The notes under the pieces were generated by a model. That model saw only the letters and a list, made by a program, of their open reading frames with translations. It had not been told where the DNA came from and searched no databases. Below are positions 1 to 6,670 of a DNA stretch of 13,406 nucleotides, piece after piece. Both the position numbers and the translations under genes were made by a program. The DNA is from Candidatus Saccharimonadota bacterium (GTDB taxonomy: Bacteria > Patescibacteriota > Saccharimonadia > Saccharimonadales > Saccharimonadaceae), in contig JAFWKB010000001.1 in assembly GCA_017511405.1 (NCBI GenBank), positions 1-13,406 on the forward strand, given 5' to 3'. The first letter of the stretch is position 1. The number at the start of each line of letters is the position of its first letter.

Positions 1-639
1 AAAAACCACGCACTATATTCCATTTATCAACAATACTATTACGACAAGGTTAAAATTAACAATGATAAGGCGGCTAGCCGTAAAGTCCCTATCGGTGGCA
101 TTTTTTGTACCGGGAAATATACCTACATCTGGAATACTGGCTATTTATTTGGTGACGAGTACAGTAATTCTGACACTAAAGAGCGATTAAATCAGAATAA
201 GGGTCTCCGTCTCTCTGTAAATATTAATGGAAAACTATATCAAGATTTCCGCCTTCTAAAAGTCGAAGATTCCACAAGAGCTATCTGCGCCTCGACAATT
301 GCAAGCTATCCCAATTCAAGCTCCTCCCCATCGCCTCCTTCTAATGGCGGAGAAAGAGTCTTTAAACTCGATAAAGCACCTACGGAAGAACCCAAAGAAC
401 TGTTAATAGACAGCGATACCTCTCTTGCTCTTTATGATTTAGTCATCTTTCCGCCCGCCCAAGTTGATTTTACAAATAGATTGTTCTATTCCGGATCTTT
501 TATTCTCGGTACAATCGAAGGAGGAGTCAACATTATGACCTCTTCCGACTTTTGCCAAAGCCCAAATATGTTTAGTGCTGATTTTAGCTACTGTGCAATT
601 AATAAATTCAATTTTGGAATACAAGCATCGGATAATTAA
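1..639 (+). CDS. 3' part of a secreted or pilus-associated protein (5' end outside window)
   Basis: The frame is open from base 1 to a TAA at 637-639, giving 212 residues with no start in view, so the gene begins upstream. I do not recognise a family. The visible part is soluble-looking, rich in Tyr, Asn and Ser, and has four scattered cysteines. A Ser/Pro/Gly-rich linker at visible residues 103-117 separates two blocks. No membrane segment is seen in this portion. It ends 9 nt before the ribosome binding site and start of a PilX-like protein and shares its strand, so the two are probably one operon. By context it may be a minor pilin or pilus-tip protein, but that is inference from the neighbour. 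The reading frame itself is secure. Confidence 0.75.
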   Translation, partial: KNHALYSIYQQYYYDKVKINNDKAASRKVPIGGIFCTGKYTYIWNTGYLFGDEYSNSDTKERLNQNKGLRLSVNINGKLYQDFRLLKVEDSTRAICASTIASYPNSSSSPSPPSNGGERVFKLDKAPTEEPKELLIDSDTSLALYDLVIFPPAQVDFTNRLFYSGSFILGTIEGGVNIMTSSDFCQSPNMFSADFSYCAINKFNFGIQASDN

Positions 640-640
640 A

Positions 641-645
641 GGAGG
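641..645 (+). promoter_or_regulatory. Shine-Dalgarno site with short spacing
   Basis: GGAGG (preceded by AAA) lies only 3 nt before the ATG at 649, closer than the usual 5-9 nt. It directly follows the TAA of the preceding gene and supports 649 as the start. Confidence 0.6.
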
Positions 646-648
646 TTT

Positions 649-1986
649 ATGTCTAATCAATCAAAAAAATTTAAATCAGGCGCAACTTCAATCTACGTCG
701 TTGTAGTCTCCGCCCTGCTTCTTAGCGTAATAACGTTGAGTTTTATCCGCATTATCATTAATGAATCAAGTCGTACAGCTTCCGACGAATTGTCTCAAGC
801 AGCCTACGACTCCGCCTTAGCTGGCGTCGAAGATGCGAAAGTTGCCCTTAAAAAATACTTTGAGTGCATTAATAGAGAAAAAAGTGGCGCAACGGATCCA
901 GAAGGGGATTGCGAACATCTTAAAGACACTATTGGCAAAAGCATGGAAGATGGAAGCGAAGAAGGGGGTGGGGATAAGCCAGATTGCGATCGGGTAGCTA
1001 AGGCTCTCGGCCGCATTGCTGATAACGAGGGCAAGGAGGTCTTAGTGCAAGAATCAACCTCTGGTAATGACGAGAAAACCGTACAAGCTTACACTTGCGT
1101 GCTGCTTAATCCGATTACTTCTGACTATCGTTCGACTCTTTCTTCGGAAACCCCAGTTCGGGTAATCCCCCTTAAACCTGCAGATATTGGCGCGGAACAA
1201 ATAACGGGTGTAAAAATATCTTGGTTCTCTGAAGACGACGGAACCGACTATAACAACAAAAACAAGAATTCTTTTACCCCTTTCTCAGACGGCGCCCCAA
1301 CTCCGTCAACTATTTCCGCGCAGATAATCCAGACGGCGGCTTCCTATTCGTTAAGCGATTTTGAAACGACTGACAATGACTCGACAAACCGTGGTACGGT
1401 ATTCCTTACCGCCGATACGTCAAGTGGCTCCTCGAACAATCATGTCGATAGAGATATTATTATAAACAGCAATAAACACGATGTACTTAGTGTGCCTTCC
1501 GTAACTAAATGTCAAAACCTTAAAACGTCTTCCAGAGGAGAAAATGACGAGTTTAGCTGTACCACTACCATAGAAATACCCGCCCCAGTCAACGCAAATA
1601 TCAGTGGGAATAAAGGGGTTACTAGCCGCAATCCTGACACTTTCTACCTTGCACTGTCGCTTCCATACGGGCAGCCCAGTACTAGTTTCTCAATTCAACT
1701 TTGTACCGATGGCGGGAGCAAAGGGAATCGTGGCAGATGTAATACGACGGCCAACTTTGATAAGGTTCAAGTCGCCGTAGATTCTACCGGCCGCGCCAAT
1801 GACATGTATTCCCGTGTCGAAGCTCGCGTAGAGTTCGCTGATATCCATTCCCCATATCCGGAATTTGCGCTTCTTGCGACGGGGAGCGACGCAGACGCTA
1901 TTAATAAGAACTTCTACGTCACCAAAAACTGTTGGACGGTTAATGACGGGTCTATTGAAACATGTGATAATACTGGAGAACCATAG
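649..1986 (+). CDS. PilX-like type IV pilus minor pilin / surface protein
   Basis: This 445-residue protein has a short basic leader (residues 1-10, several Lys), a Gly11-Ala12 junction that suits prepilin peptidase, and one hydrophobic helix at about 14-37. An amphipathic stretch at 44-70 (SQAAYDSALAGVEDAK) follows. This architecture is typical of PilX/GspK-like minor pilins. The Glu normally found at mature position +5 is absent, as in some minor pilins. The rest (about 75-445) is a large extracellular region with paired cysteines, low-complexity Gly/Glu and Asn/Ser stretches, and no further membrane helix. It should sit at the outer face of the cytoplasmic membrane or in a pilus. It is the second gene of a unit with the partial gene upstream. 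The PilX family call rests on the N-terminus only; the C-terminal domain is unrecognised. Confidence 0.7.
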   Translation: MSNQSKKFKSGATSIYVVVVSALLLSVITLSFIRIIINESSRTASDELSQAAYDSALAGVEDAKVALKKYFECINREKSGATDPEGDCEHLKDTIGKSMEDGSEEGGGDKPDCDRVAKALGRIADNEGKEVLVQESTSGNDEKTVQAYTCVLLNPITSDYRSTLSSETPVRVIPLKPADIGAEQITGVKISWFSEDDGTDYNNKNKNSFTPFSDGAPTPSTISAQIIQTAASYSLSDFETTDNDSTNRGTVFLTADTSSGSSNNHVDRDIIINSNKHDVLSVPSVTKCQNLKTSSRGENDEFSCTTTIEIPAPVNANISGNKGVTSRNPDTFYLALSLPYGQPSTSFSIQLCTDGGSKGNRGRCNTTANFDKVQVAVDSTGRANDMYSRVEARVEFADIHSPYPEFALLATGSDADAINKNFYVTKNCWTVNDGSIETCDNTGEP

Positions 1987-1993
1987 AATCGGG

Positions 1994-2030
1994 TTTTATC
2001 TCTTGACAATAATTAAACATTGAGATAAAA
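1994..2030. repeat. Inverted repeat enclosing the tRNA-fMet promoter
   Basis: TTTTATCTC (1994-2002) and GAGATAAAA (2022-2030) are perfect 9-bp inverted repeats with a 19-nt spacer. The left arm touches the -35 box and the right arm covers most of the -10 box. It could be an operator, or coincidence in AT-rich DNA. With a 19-nt loop and no following T-run that is separate from the promoter, it is a poor terminator. Confidence 0.55.
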
Positions 2031-2031
2031 T
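2003..2031 (+). promoter_or_regulatory. Sigma70-type promoter of tRNA-fMet
   Basis: A consensus TTGACA (2003-2008) is separated by exactly 17 nt from TAAAAT (2026-2031). The predicted transcription start near 2038 leaves a leader of about 5 nt before the tRNA at 2043. Confidence 0.8.
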
Positions 2032-2042
2032 ATACAACATAT

Positions 2043-2119
2043 CGCGGGGTAGAGCAGCCTGGTAGCTCGTTTGGCTCATAACCAAAAGGTCGTTCGTTCA
2101 AATCGAACCCCCGCAACCA
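2043..2119 (+). tRNA. Initiator tRNA-fMet (anticodon CAT)
   Basis: A 77-nt tRNA folds fully. The acceptor arm is 2043-2049 with 2109-2115, the D stem 2052-2055 with 2065-2068, the anticodon stem 2070-2074 with 2082-2086, the T stem 2092-2096 with 2104-2108, and CCA is encoded at 2117-2119. The anticodon CAT is at 2077-2079. The C1 x A72 mismatch (C2043, A2115) and the A11-T24 pair (A2053, T2067) are the classic marks of an initiator rather than an elongator. The anticodon stem has only two of the usual three G-C pairs next to the loop: position 29:41 is T-A (T2072, A2084). The gene has its own promoter and a strong terminator downstream. Confidence 0.95.
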
Positions 2120-2153
2120 TGTTGTTTAAAAGAGATGAAATTTCGTCTCCAGC

Positions 2154-2195
2154 AATGGCGGTAAAAATTGCCCCCCCAATTTTACCGCCATTTTT
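2154..2195 (+). terminator. Rho-independent terminator after tRNA-fMet
   Basis: AATGGCGGTAAAA (2154-2166) pairs perfectly with TTTTACCGCCATT (2180-2192), and T-rich sequence continues on the plus strand (2191-2195, with more Ts beyond). The loop contains seven Cs (2171-2177). The minus strand carries no T-run past the hairpin, so it fits the tRNA transcript best, though it also lies just beyond the stop of the convergent gene. A second, weaker near-palindrome sits at 2132-2149 between the tRNA and this hairpin. Confidence 0.85.
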
Positions 2196-2204
2196 GTTAT
2201 TTCT

Positions 2205-3743
2205 TTATTTTTTCTGTTTATCAGTCTTACTTTTGTCTCGGAGAACACGATCAATCTTCTTTCCGTTATTGTTCTTAGTAAATAATCCGACAATCTCTTT
2301 TCTATATTGGAATAATATATATAATAACCCAACGCCAATTACGGCCACTATCGCCCAAATCGCTACAAAATCTGATTTTTCTTCAAAAACCTCCGGCTCC
2401 AATTTATAATCTGCGCCATCATTTTTTACAATCTTCCGGCATCTCCCCGTTTCTGGATTCCTCTCATACCCCTCTGCGCAAGGTTTCAATTCGGTACTTG
2501 CCGTCGTTGCATAGCTTTTACATCGTCCCGTAAGTGGATTTCTATATTTTCCCTCTGGGCAAGCCGCCAACGTCGACTTTAAACTGGTCGCATTAACACA
2601 ATTCCCAGTCTCTAAATTAAGCACCTTGTCTACCGGGCAAGTTTTAAACTGTTGATAGCTATTTTCCGCACCTGGAGTAACATTATAGGTTTGAACCCAG
2701 TTTTCCGCCCCGTCACTCTTATACCCGATCATCGCAAAACTCACGCCCTTTTTCTGGCCGCTATAGTATATCAATTTGTCGATAATCTCTCCATCTGCAT
2801 CTACTATTTCCAAAAAATTTGATGAAGCAGGATTCTTCGTTAAGCTTAACCCCCATTCCGAGACATTATAAAACACTTTAAAACCGTTTGCGCCTACCTC
2901 TCCAGAAAGCGAATAGTTTTTATTTTTATATCTCAAAAAACATTTAGAAAGCTCAACCTTTTCGTCGCTTCTATTAAATAGCTCAATAAACTGTTCGGCG
3001 TTGCTATTCTCGAAATAAGTTAGAATCTCGGAAAATTCAATAGTTCTACATTTTGGCTCAATCTTCTCCTCCGGGACTTCTGTTATCCTCAGTCCTGGAC
3101 TCTCTGGATTATAATTCGGAGTATAATTAGCAGTGTGCACGAATAAATCTTCGTACTCTTCGGCGCTTAAATCCCTTACCAGTGTTGTCGGTTTTTTCGA
3201 GTTAAATGCCGAGAAACAATTATCCCCGCCAAGCCCCCAACAAAGTGTGTCAACAACTTTGTCATTATAAACCAAGTTAATTTTTCCCTTACTCTGAGAC
3301 ATGTTTCGTGTATAGGTTACGTCGGCTACGTCGTGATAATTCTCCGCATTTTGAACCTCATCTGAACTTGCTAGTCTCATAAGGAGAGACTCGCCGACCA
3401 TCTCGCTTTCCTTCGGAAACTCGTAGACAACATACTCATTTCCCGAAGAAGTTATGTAAATGACCGTTAGGCCGGCGAGCGAAATATCATTTTCGGAGAG
3501 CTTCAAGAGTTCAACAAACTCTCCTTCGTTAGTGTAACCTGGATTGTAACTCTTAATCTTCAAAACATTCTCTAAAGTATCCGGCGAAACCTCAGGCGTC
3601 TCCTTTGAGTTGCTCTCTTCGGTGACCGTCTCAGTTGTCTCTGTGCTTATTTCCGACTCTGCAAAAACCTGAAAGTTTATTCCGACAACCCCCACCATAA
3701 AACTTATCACAATACCTAAATAATTATACCTCAACTTTTTCAT
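2205..3743 (-). CDS. Membrane-anchored surface protein with lamin-tail-like domains and three Cys-x12-Cys repeats
   Basis: The 512-residue protein starts with a signal peptide (residues 1-28, cleavage likely after VFA). A Thr/Glu/Ser-rich linker (29-55) and a first lamin-tail-like beta domain (about 58-170) follow, then a second at about 234-330 (IEFSEILTYFENSNAEQFIE, then an ELFN turn). Three short repeats come next with cysteines at 369/382, 395/408 and 422/435, each C-x12-C with an N-x-x-T-G-x-C ending. One membrane helix (458-478) and a Lys-rich tail facing the cytoplasm close the protein. So it is a type I surface protein with an exported body. Lamin-tail domains occur in many bacterial surface and nuclease proteins, but no nuclease domain is seen here. 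Binding of a partner or of DNA is possible but unproven. It is transcribed alone, opposite to its neighbours. Confidence 0.8.
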   Translation of the reverse strand: MKKLRYNYLGIVISFMVGVVGINFQVFAESEISTETTETVTEESNSKETPEVSPDTLENVLKIKSYNPGYTNEGEFVELLKLSENDISLAGLTVIYITSSGNEYVVYEFPKESEMVGESLLMRLASSDEVQNAENYHDVADVTYTRNMSQSKGKINLVYNDKVVDTLCWGLGGDNCFSAFNSKKPTTLVRDLSAEEYEDLFVHTANYTPNYNPESPGLRITEVPEEKIEPKCRTIEFSEILTYFENSNAEQFIELFNRSDEKVELSKCFLRYKNKNYSLSGEVGANGFKVFYNVSEWGLSLTKNPASSNFLEIVDADGEIIDKLIYYSGQKKGVSFAMIGYKSDGAENWVQTYNVTPGAENSYQQFKTCPVDKVLNLETGNCVNATSLKSTLAACPEGKYRNPLTGRCKSYATTASTELKPCAEGYERNPETGRCRKIVKNDGADYKLEPEVFEEKSDFVAIWAIVAVIGVGLLYILFQYRKEIVGLFTKNNNGKKIDRVLRDKSKTDKQKK

Positions 3744-3751
3744 GGCTAGAC

Positions 3752-3779
3752 TTTATCACGCAAAGCATTTTTATTTCAA
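3752..3779 (-). promoter_or_regulatory. Promoter of the lamin-tail protein gene
   Basis: On the minus strand TTGAAA (3779-3774) is followed after 16 nt by GATAAA (3757-3752). The expected start of transcription falls 1-2 nt before the ATG at 3743, and there is no Shine-Dalgarno site, so the mRNA is probably leaderless. Confidence 0.5.
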
Positions 3780-3798
3780 GCATAATCCCCTTATTTTT

Positions 3799-3816
3799 TA
3801 AAACTTATGCTATAAT
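3799..3816 (+). promoter_or_regulatory. Extended -10 promoter (18-bp motif, copy 1)
   Basis: TAAAACTTATGCTATAAT contains an extended -10 (TGC then TATAAT, 3811-3816). The -10 ends 8 nt before the A of the ATG at 3824 and no good -35 is seen. Transcription should start at or next to the start codon. The same 18 bases recur at 8745-8762. Confidence 0.7.
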
Positions 3817-3823
3817 AATTAAT

Positions 3824-4525
3824 ATGAGCACTATAGTCTCTTTGGGAATAGTATTACTGAGCGGTCTCGTCACCGCTTCCCTCCAGCTACCTCTTGGAAC
3901 TCTTCTACTTCTTTACCATGCCTCGCTAGGCAAAAATGTTCCTAAAAAAACTAAATGTCTCGTTTCTAGCTTTATTGCAGGCGTTACTATTATGTTTTTC
4001 TTGCTCTTGTCGGCCAGTTGTTTTATCATTTCCGCCTTAACATTATCTGGACAGTTTTCCGTCGCTTCTCTAATAATTCTCGTTTCAATCTTAATAGCGC
4101 TTGCTATTATTGCTTGGTTTTTTTACTATCGTCGCAAAAATACCACCGAACTTTGGCTCCCCCGAAAAGTTTCTAGTTTTATAGACGGTCGCGCGAAAAT
4201 CACAAAAGACAACCCCGAAGCTTTTTCCCTAGGCCTTCTGGTTGTGCTTGCGGAACTTTTGTTTACCGCTCCTCTTTTAGCATTATCCGCCGACGCAATT
4301 CTGTGCATAGAATCAATCTTTCAGATTTTTTGCCTCGTAATTTTTACTTGCCTTTCCGCTCTGCCGTTGGTCATCTTAAGATTCAGCATCCGAAACGGTA
4401 AGAACCTTGCAGACATCCAACGTTGGCGTATCAAGAATAAAAATTTCTTCAGAATTTTTTCTGGATTTGGTTTTGCAATTTTAGCTGCTTTTATTACCGT
4501 GTTCTTAATTATTGGAGGAGATTAA
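3824..4525 (+). CDS. Six-helix integral membrane protein, LysE/DsbD-like topology
   Basis: The 233-residue protein is very hydrophobic, with about six helices: 4-32, 47-72, 81-102, 132-158, 160-187 and 210-231. A basic loop sits at 103-130 in the middle. Helices 1 and 4 look related: each has a Gly-Leu start, a conserved-looking Pro (P23, P150) and a small-residue-rich end. This suggests two inverted three-helix halves as in the LysE/CcdA/DsbD transporter superfamily. The Cys-Pro motif of true CcdA/DsbD is absent, so thiol electron transfer is not supported by sequence. It opens a three-gene unit with an ATP-cone-like protein (1 nt gap after its stop) and a flavoprotein. The start has no Shine-Dalgarno site but directly follows an extended -10 promoter. 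The family assignment is tentative; membrane location is firm. Confidence 0.65.
   Translation: MSTIVSLGIVLLSGLVTASLQLPLGTLLLLYHASLGKNVPKKTKCLVSSFIAGVTIMFFLLLSASCFIISALTLSGQFSVASLIILVSILIALAIIAWFFYYRRKNTTELWLPRKVSSFIDGRAKITKDNPEAFSLGLLVVLAELLFTAPLLALSADAILCIESIFQIFCLVIFTCLSALPLVILRFSIRNGKNLADIQRWRIKNKNFFRIFSGFGFAILAAFITVFLIIGGD
4514..4520 (+). promoter_or_regulatory. Shine-Dalgarno site fixing the start at 4527
   Basis: GGAGGAG ends 6 nt before the ATG at 4527. It lies inside the last codons of the upstream gene (stop 4523-4525), so the two are translationally linked. It also rules out an in-frame TTG at 4512 as the start, since that codon overlaps the site. Confidence 0.8.
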
Positions 4526-4526
4526 A

Positions 4527-4769
4527 ATGTCGGAAGTTTTTTGCCCAGATAATTTAGTTGCCGAAATTAGAAAAGAATCAAAAACGCTTAATTTGCCAGA
4601 AAACTCGATTAATTCCATCATAGCCAAAGTTCTAGAATCTGTTTTATCGTGGCTTGAGAATCGAGAAATTATAACTAATAACGATTTAGAAAGGGTCGTG
4701 AGTTGCGAACTCGATAAATATTCAAAGGATTTAGCCTTCCTCTATCGGCATCGCAATAAAATAATATAG
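4527..4769 (+). CDS. Small ATP-cone-like helical protein
   Basis: This 80-residue soluble protein has no signal or membrane helix and is predicted mostly helical. The C-terminal half (about 35-80) reads like the end of an ATP-cone domain: a helix, then ITNNDLERVV matching the 'I-x-x-x-D-I-x-x-x-V' part, and a closing LAFLYRHR matching the usual 'A-x-x-Y-x-x-Y-R' signature. The N-terminal beta strands with a Lys-Arg-Asp-Gly motif, found in full ATP-cones of NrdR and ribonucleotide reductases, are missing, so nucleotide binding is uncertain. It starts 1 nt after the membrane-protein stop and ends 1 nt before the flavoprotein start, so it is firmly in their operon. A regulatory role for the pair is a guess. 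Confidence 0.6.
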   Translation: MSEVFCPDNLVAEIRKESKTLNLPENSINSIIAKVLESVLSWLENREIITNNDLERVVSCELDKYSKDLAFLYRHRNKII

Positions 4770-4770
4770 T

Positions 4771-6141
4771 ATGAGAAAAAAATTTGATTATGATGTAATT
4801 ATTCTTGGTTCTGGGGCTGCGGGTTCAGCTGCTGCTTTTTCTGCGTCGGCTACTGGGCATAAAGTTGCGTTAATCGAGGCGAATAAATGGGGCGGCTCAG
4901 CTCTTAATTCGTATGATGTCCCAAGTCAAGCAATTTTTAACTTTTCTCATCTCTATCACGAAGCTCGTTTGGGCGCTCGTTTTGGTCTTTCTGTCTCAAG
5001 TCTCCGTTATAACTATCCTACCGTCCAAAATTGGCGTTCATTAGCTCTTCGTCGCGCGGGATCCAACTCGAAAAAAGCTTTCGAAGGCGCCAAAATCGCT
5101 TGTCATTCTGGCTACGCCACCTTTTTATCTCCCTACGAAATTGCCGTTGGTGATAAAATTCTCGCATCTCAAAAGTTTATTATTGCCACCGGCTCGAAGC
5201 TTAACCATGGCAATATTGTCGGTCTAGAATCCGCCTATTGCGCAACTCCCGAAGAGGCGCTTCGTCTTTCTCGTCCACCCAAATCGGTCTTCGTTATTGG
5301 TGGTGGTTCGACAGGCTGCGAGTTGGCTAATTATTTTGCTGAACTTGGTTCCGAAGTTACTATAGGCGAACTTGCCGGCCATCTCCTTCCGCGCGAAGAC
5401 GAAGAAGTTGGCCAAGTTATCTCTCAATATTTTGCGTCAAATCTCAAAATCAAAGTTCTAGCTCAATCTCGAGTTGTTTCCGTTGAAAGAATCGATAACA
5501 CTAAACAAAAAGTCATATTCCAACGTGGCGGGCAAGAAAAATCCATCGTTACTAATCTGGTGGTTCTTGCGACTGGCTATACTCCAAACACGAACCTGAG
5601 TCTAGAAAACGCCGGCGTCGAGTATACTGAAACCAGAATCAAGGCTGATGACATGCTCCGTACCTCCATGAAGCACATTTTTGCTACGGGCGATTGTCTA
5701 GGAAAAGAATCCTCCCTTGAGCGTTCAGCTTACGAAGGCGCCCTTGCTGCCTCAAATATTTTTGGCAAGTCGAAGAATCTTCGCAACTACGAAGGTTTTA
5801 TTCGTTATACTGCCACTTCTCCGTCTATTGCCACTACTGGACTTACGGAAAATGATTGTGTAAGCAAGCGAATTAAATGCAAGAAGGCAGTTCTTCCTCT
5901 CTCGATGGTTTCTGCTTCGAATACGTCTGATTTCCGGACTGGCTTTATTAAAATCCTTGCTGATCCAAAAGATAAACTCTTGGGTGCGACCATCGTTTGC
6001 CCTTCTGCCGAACTCGTGATTCAAGAAGTTGCCACCGCAGTTCGCCATAAATTTACGGTCACTCAGTTAGCCTCGACTCCTCACATCTCCTCTTCTTGGT
6101 CGGAGCTCGTTCATGTTGCAGCTAAAAAACTTGCAAAATAA
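4771..6141 (+). CDS. FAD/NAD(P)-dependent flavoprotein of the disulfide reductase family, redox cysteines lost
   Basis: The 456-residue protein matches the length and domain order of dihydrolipoamide dehydrogenase, glutathione reductase and mercuric reductase. It has an FAD Rossmann motif GSGAAG (13-18), ATG (140-141 area), a second nucleotide fold GGGSTG (177-182) ending in Glu200 (suggesting NADH), the FAD-binding ATGD (305-308), and a C-terminal dimer domain (about 340-456). The active-site segment, normally GGTCLNxGCxPSK, is here GGSALNSYDVPSQ (41-53): both cysteines are replaced (Ala44, Asp49), as is the Lys. The catalytic His of the C-terminal His-x4-Glu pair is Ser440, while Glu445 remains. 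The cofactor sites look intact but disulfide chemistry should be impossible. A diaphorase or electron-transfer role is inferred. It is the last gene of the three-gene unit; no Shine-Dalgarno is seen, so translational coupling is likely. Confidence 0.85.
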   Translation: MRKKFDYDVIILGSGAAGSAAAFSASATGHKVALIEANKWGGSALNSYDVPSQAIFNFSHLYHEARLGARFGLSVSSLRYNYPTVQNWRSLALRRAGSNSKKAFEGAKIACHSGYATFLSPYEIAVGDKILASQKFIIATGSKLNHGNIVGLESAYCATPEEALRLSRPPKSVFVIGGGSTGCELANYFAELGSEVTIGELAGHLLPREDEEVGQVISQYFASNLKIKVLAQSRVVSVERIDNTKQKVIFQRGGQEKSIVTNLVVLATGYTPNTNLSLENAGVEYTETRIKADDMLRTSMKHIFATGDCLGKESSLERSAYEGALAASNIFGKSKNLRNYEGFIRYTATSPSIATTGLTENDCVSKRIKCKKAVLPLSMVSASNTSDFRTGFIKILADPKDKLLGATIVCPSAELVIQEVATAVRHKFTVTQLASTPHISSSWSELVHVAAKKLAK

Positions 6142-6170
6142 CCGTCTTTCGGTTATGATTAAGCTAACAT

Positions 6171-6176
6171 TATAAT
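6171..6176 (+). promoter_or_regulatory. -10 box ahead of the DUF5684 gene
   Basis: A perfect TATAAT predicts transcription starting near 6183, just before the AAAGGA Shine-Dalgarno (6182-6187) and the ATG at 6193. The -35 region (around 6148) is poor, so this is moderate evidence. Confidence 0.4.
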
Positions 6177-6192
6177 AACTAAAGGAATAAAA

Positions 6193-6642
6193 ATGTATAG
6201 TACATCTCCCTCTTATTATGACTATTATAGTTATCCGAGCCCAAGCGTCTCTTCTTCTGCTGTCGGTGCGGGGCTAGCTAGTGCGATTGGCGCCTTTACC
6301 CTAGTATTCATCATGTTGATTATTCTCGCTTTTGTTGTGCTTGGCATAATTGCGCAATGGAAAATTTTCAAAAAAGCCGGCGAAGAAGGCTGGAAGGCTT
6401 TAATCCCAATCTACAATGTATATACCCTCCTTAATATTTTGAGCATGGAACCTCTCCTTTGTTTGTTAAGTTTTGTTCCTGGCGCTTGGTTTATTCTTAG
6501 TATCGTTATGGATGTTAAGCTTGCCCAGTCCTTCAAAAAGGGAACTGGATTCGCCCTTGGTCTTATCTTCCTTGGACCCATCTTTAGTCTTATCCTTGCC
6601 TTTGGCAGTGCTAAATATACCAAACTTCCATCATCCAAATAG
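6193..6642 (+). CDS. DUF5684 family small membrane protein
   Basis: The 149-residue protein has a Tyr/Ser/Pro-rich N-terminus (1-22) and a membrane helix at about 26-55. The DUF5684 signature follows: WKIFKKAGEEGWKALIPIYN (56-75). Further hydrophobic helices lie at about 76-106 and 119-138, with a short Lys-containing tail. DUF5684 proteins are common in Patescibacteria and other bacteria and have no known function; some are annotated as signal peptidase-associated by neighbourhood only. It has its own -10 box and Shine-Dalgarno site (AAAGGA) and stands between the flavoprotein unit and dnaK, so it is probably a single-gene transcript. Confidence 0.8.
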   Translation: MYSTSPSYYDYYSYPSPSVSSSAVGAGLASAIGAFTLVFIMLIILAFVVLGIIAQWKIFKKAGEEGWKALIPIYNVYTLLNILSMEPLLCLLSFVPGAWFILSIVMDVKLAQSFKKGTGFALGLIFLGPIFSLILAFGSAKYTKLPSSK

Positions 6643-6670
6643 TTTCTATCAACAGAGGTACAAACATAAA

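Noticed and set aside
2132..2149. Near-palindrome between the tRNA and its terminator as a terminator of the lamin-tail gene
   Set aside because: On the minus strand it has a mismatch and only a four-base T-run; too weak to call alone.
2171..2177. Run of seven Cs as a phase-variable tract
   Set aside because: It is in the loop of a terminator, not in a gene or between promoter boxes; it matters at most as a spot for sequencing error.
2071..2409. Open frame on the plus strand across the tRNA, terminator and end of the lamin-tail gene
   Set aside because: It overlaps a secure tRNA and terminator, has no start signal, and is low-complexity.
4512..4526. TTG start 15 nt upstream of the ATP-cone-like protein
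   Set aside because: It lies on top of the Shine-Dalgarno site that serves the ATG at 4527.
6140..6154. Small hairpin AACCG/CGGTT after the flavoprotein stop as a terminator
   Set aside because: Only five base pairs and no T-run follows.
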